Shown: positions 62,163 through 64,000 of the stretch, in pieces
Position numbering within the stretch: position 1 is the first letter of the stretch
Layout: the number at the start of each line of letters is the position of its first letter
Origin: Verrucomicrobiales bacterium
GTDB lineage: Bacteria; Verrucomicrobiota; Verrucomicrobiia; Verrucomicrobiales; DEV007
Assembly (NCBI GenBank): GCA_002726915.1
Contig: PBSY01000038.1
Span: forward strand, 62,001-126,000
Length of the DNA stretch: 64,000 nucleotides
Reading direction: 5' to 3'
Notes under the pieces: model-generated
The model's database searches: none
The model's input: the letters and a program-made list of their open reading frames with translations, nothing else
Told to the model about the DNA's origin: nothing
Program-made: the position numbers and the translations under genes

Positions 62163-62906
62163 TCAATATTTTGCGTTGGCGCGTGGGAATTTCCTTACCA
62201 CCGAATTCGACATATTGTCCATCACATCCGCAGCAGCAGGTGGAGCGGGGTGAGGTGGCGGCATTGGATACCCAAATTCGGAACAAGCGGAGCGACTGTT
62301 TGTCTCGCAGTGCTTACTCGAGCACGCCCAGACCTTTTTCCCGGTCGATAAATCATAGAGGAGGTAATTCGCATTCATGGAACGATGCGCTCGTGACGTT
62401 GTTGTATATTCCGTCCAGTGACGGCAACCGACCTCATTGCCTTTTTTATCATAAATCGGCTCTTCGTGGTGACTGCAGGACTCGCCTACATCGCACCATA
62501 CATTGATTTTGTTCACTACCACCACAAGAGCAAACTGCGCCTTGAACTTCTTCGCTTTGGCAATCTGCGATGGCGTCAGGGCATAGGAAAGAGATCCAGT
62601 CGAACCACTGCCTACAGATCGAGTCCGGCCCACGAGACCTTCAAAAGTAAGATGACTGACAACTTCTTTTTTGCGACGCTTCTGAGCCAGTTTCTTTTCT
62701 AACCGATGTAGGATATTTCCACGCTCAATCTGCGAAATAGCACAGTTGGAATCTCCCGCTACCAATCCCGCCACCACTACAGTGCCCGGATTAGCGATGG
62801 CGGGAGCGACTTGAGCATCGAGATACTCTACCCGCGACGTGGCACAACTAGTCAGGAGGGCCGTGGAAATAACGGTAAGAATCAGGAAAGATCGAATTAC
62901 ATTCAT
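62163..62906 (-). CDS. Predicted lipoprotein of unknown function
   Basis: A 247-residue protein from ATG 62906 with a lipoprotein signal ending LLTSC (C21), so it is probably lipid-anchored in the outer membrane. The rest has about eight cysteines, a central FKAQFALVVVVNKINVW strand and a C-terminal Pro/His-rich stretch (PMPPPHPAPPAAADV). I recognise no family; it somewhat resembles exported lipoproteins with a CsgG-like or DUF4136-like strand. The in-frame TTG at 62915 is a less likely start. Confidence 0.75.
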   Translation of the reverse strand: MNVIRSFLILTVISTALLTSCATSRVEYLDAQVAPAIANPGTVVVAGLVAGDSNCAISQIERGNILHRLEKKLAQKRRKKEVVSHLTFEGLVGRTRSVGSGSTGSLSYALTPSQIAKAKKFKAQFALVVVVNKINVWCDVGESCSHHEEPIYDKKGNEVGCRHWTEYTTTSRAHRSMNANYLLYDLSTGKKVWACSSKHCETNSRSACSEFGYPMPPPHPAPPAAADVMDNMSNSVVRKFPRANAKY

Positions 62907-63236
62907 CGGTAGCAAGCGGGTGATTGACCGCGTTCATTAGACGCGCCGGCTCCACCCCTTATGCAGAGGAATGCTTTTTAACGGCCGTTACACGCTCCAA
63001 CGAATTTTACCTCATGCTCAATGCCGAGGAATCTGATTCAAGTCATTTAATACCAATTGGTTAAATCTAGTTAACGAGGGGTGATTACGTGAATCATCTG
63101 ACGATGGAAATTGTAAGATAAGGGTATGGGTCGATCTAGCTCCATATAGAATCGATGTTCCGGATTGTGGGACACTGGCTTTATCATGGCAGAATTCATG
63201 TGGGCATTTTTTTAAGACTGCGCCAGTATCGTCTGC
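62907..63236. other. Divergent gap with no convincing gene
   Basis: This 330-bp stretch separates the lipoprotein and cytochrome genes and probably holds both promoters. It is AT-rich around 63040-63140. No hairpin-plus-T-tract or regulator site stands out. Confidence 0.5.
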
Positions 63237-64000
63237 ATGAAGCTTTGGCTACTGATCGCTTCGTCTTTCCTCTTAATCGCCTCGGTTCCGACGGCCTTAA
63301 CAAAGGAAAATCCAAATTCTGTGGATCATGCTGGTATCCTTCAATCGCTGGGTGACAAAGACTTCGCAGCAGGTGAAGTAATCTACAAAAACCTTTGTGC
63401 GAACTGTCATGGTGCCGACGGGCTCACCCCGCCGCTTCCGACGGCGCGTGCTTTCGGAACAGGGGAACTCAAGTTTGGTCTTGATCCCTATTCCATGTTC
63501 CTGACTCTGACAAATGGTAACGGCCTCATGGGTCCGCAAACATGGATGACGGACCACGAACGCTACCAAGTTATCCATTACATCCGGGAATCCTTCATGC
63601 GCCCGATGCGCGATGACTTTGAAGAAATTAACGATGGTTATCTTGAAAGCCTTCCAACCGTGAACGTCGCCGTGAGCGAGAAAGACCTTCGCCAACGCGA
63701 CTTCGGACCCGCACTGGCTTCGCAGCTTGGGAGAGATATTTCCAGCGTCCTGACGATCAAGCTAAATCCTAAAACCAGCATTTCCTATGATCTACACAGC
63801 ATGGACCAAGCTGGTATCTGGAGTGGTGGATTCCTTGATCTTCTCGCCACACAGCACTACCGCGAACGAGGAGGGGGCGTTGCAAATATCGGAGGAATTG
63901 CCATCACAGAACTTAAAGGGTGGGCGTGGGGGCATAACGGAACCCTTGACTACCCCACTGAGGGCCTACTTCCTCGCGGCCCTATGCCCGACACATGGAT
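63237..64000 (+). CDS. Cytochrome c / DUF6797-like heme-binding protein, N-terminal part (runs off the window)
   Basis: From ATG 63237 the frame is open to the window end (254 residues read). A signal peptide (about residues 1-20, ending PTALT) is followed by a c-type cytochrome domain with heme motif C54-A-N-C-H58 and a distal-methionine candidate in GLMGPQTWM. After about residue 150 comes a second domain (TIKLNPKTSISYDLHSM, then AGIWSGGFLDLLATQHY) matching the large DUF6797-type proteins of Planctomycetota and Verrucomicrobiota. It acts in the periplasm, probably in electron transfer. Its 3' end lies outside. Confidence 0.8.
   Translation, partial: MKLWLLIASSFLLIASVPTALTKENPNSVDHAGILQSLGDKDFAAGEVIYKNLCANCHGADGLTPPLPTARAFGTGELKFGLDPYSMFLTLTNGNGLMGPQTWMTDHERYQVIHYIRESFMRPMRDDFEEINDGYLESLPTVNVAVSEKDLRQRDFGPALASQLGRDISSVLTIKLNPKTSISYDLHSMDQAGIWSGGFLDLLATQHYRERGGGVANIGGIAITELKGWAWGHNGTLDYPTEGLLPRGPMPDTW

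Overview
This 64 kb window looks like an ordinary chromosomal stretch of a Verrucomicrobiota bacterium, probably a free-living or marine Verrucomicrobiae/Opitutae relative. The assignment is inferred from gene content, not from a marker-gene tree. The pointers are three formylglycine-type sulfatases with signal peptides, a large PVC-type acetylxylan-esterase-like hydrolase, a DUF4159 protein, a cytochrome c/DUF6797-like protein at the right edge, a SufCBD operon led by a Fur-family gene, and a 34-residue AURKAIP1/COX24 (mS38-like) ribosomal-type protein. There is no CRISPR array, rRNA operon, prophage or insertion sequence. One tRNA gene, tRNA-Val(GAC), is present.

Layout. 0-7 kb: ECF sigma factor, sulfatase, ribD, then a leftward set hisG > mS38-like > TPR protein > DUF1853. 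7-15 kb: tkt, L,D-transpeptidase, fasciclin-repeat protein, alaS. 15-19 kb: leftward suf operon, fur/perR-like > sufC > sufB > sufD, closed by a strong terminator. 19-22 kb: DUF4159, FHA and alpha/beta hydrolase genes, then tRNA-Val. 22-28 kb: a glycosyltransferase-like gene facing a leftward six-gene set mlaE > mlaF > mlaD > small membrane protein > coaX > ROK kinase. 28-31 kb: NRAMP-like transporter plus Gfo/Idh/MocA dehydrogenase, then about 460 bp of degenerate sequence. 31-42 kb: esterase-like hydrolase, two sulfatases, hsp20-lon, recJ. 42-50 kb: opcA, M16 peptidase, HTTM-like membrane protein, GT51 transglycosylase, rapA. 50-53.5 kb: a three-gene type III polyketide synthase cassette (methyltransferase, FAD oxidoreductase, T3PKS), a converging 4-TM protein gene and what looks like a frameshifted small gene. 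53.5-64 kb: trmB, a leftward envelope/isoprenoid set (IMPase > ispF > cdaA > mini-cdaR > glmM > bioD), an aminotransferase, holA, a half-size TauE, a lipoprotein and the truncated cytochrome gene.

How the genes work together. The suf genes would assemble Fe-S clusters under an oxidative/metal-responsive regulator. The cdaA-cdaR-glmM set joins c-di-AMP synthesis to the committed step of peptidoglycan precursor supply. The mla genes move phospholipids between membranes. The sulfatases and the esterase-like hydrolase suit growth on sulfated and acetylated polysaccharides. The T3PKS cassette should make a methylated, oxidised alkylresorcinol- or pyrone-like product.

The most original items are: an orphan two-hairpin small RNA candidate at 58949-59008; the mini-CdaR between cdaA and glmM; the T3PKS cassette with its neighbours; the mS38-like microprotein with a structured leader; and an NRAMP-fold transporter without the DPGN metal motif. 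No clearly novel defence or mobile system was found.
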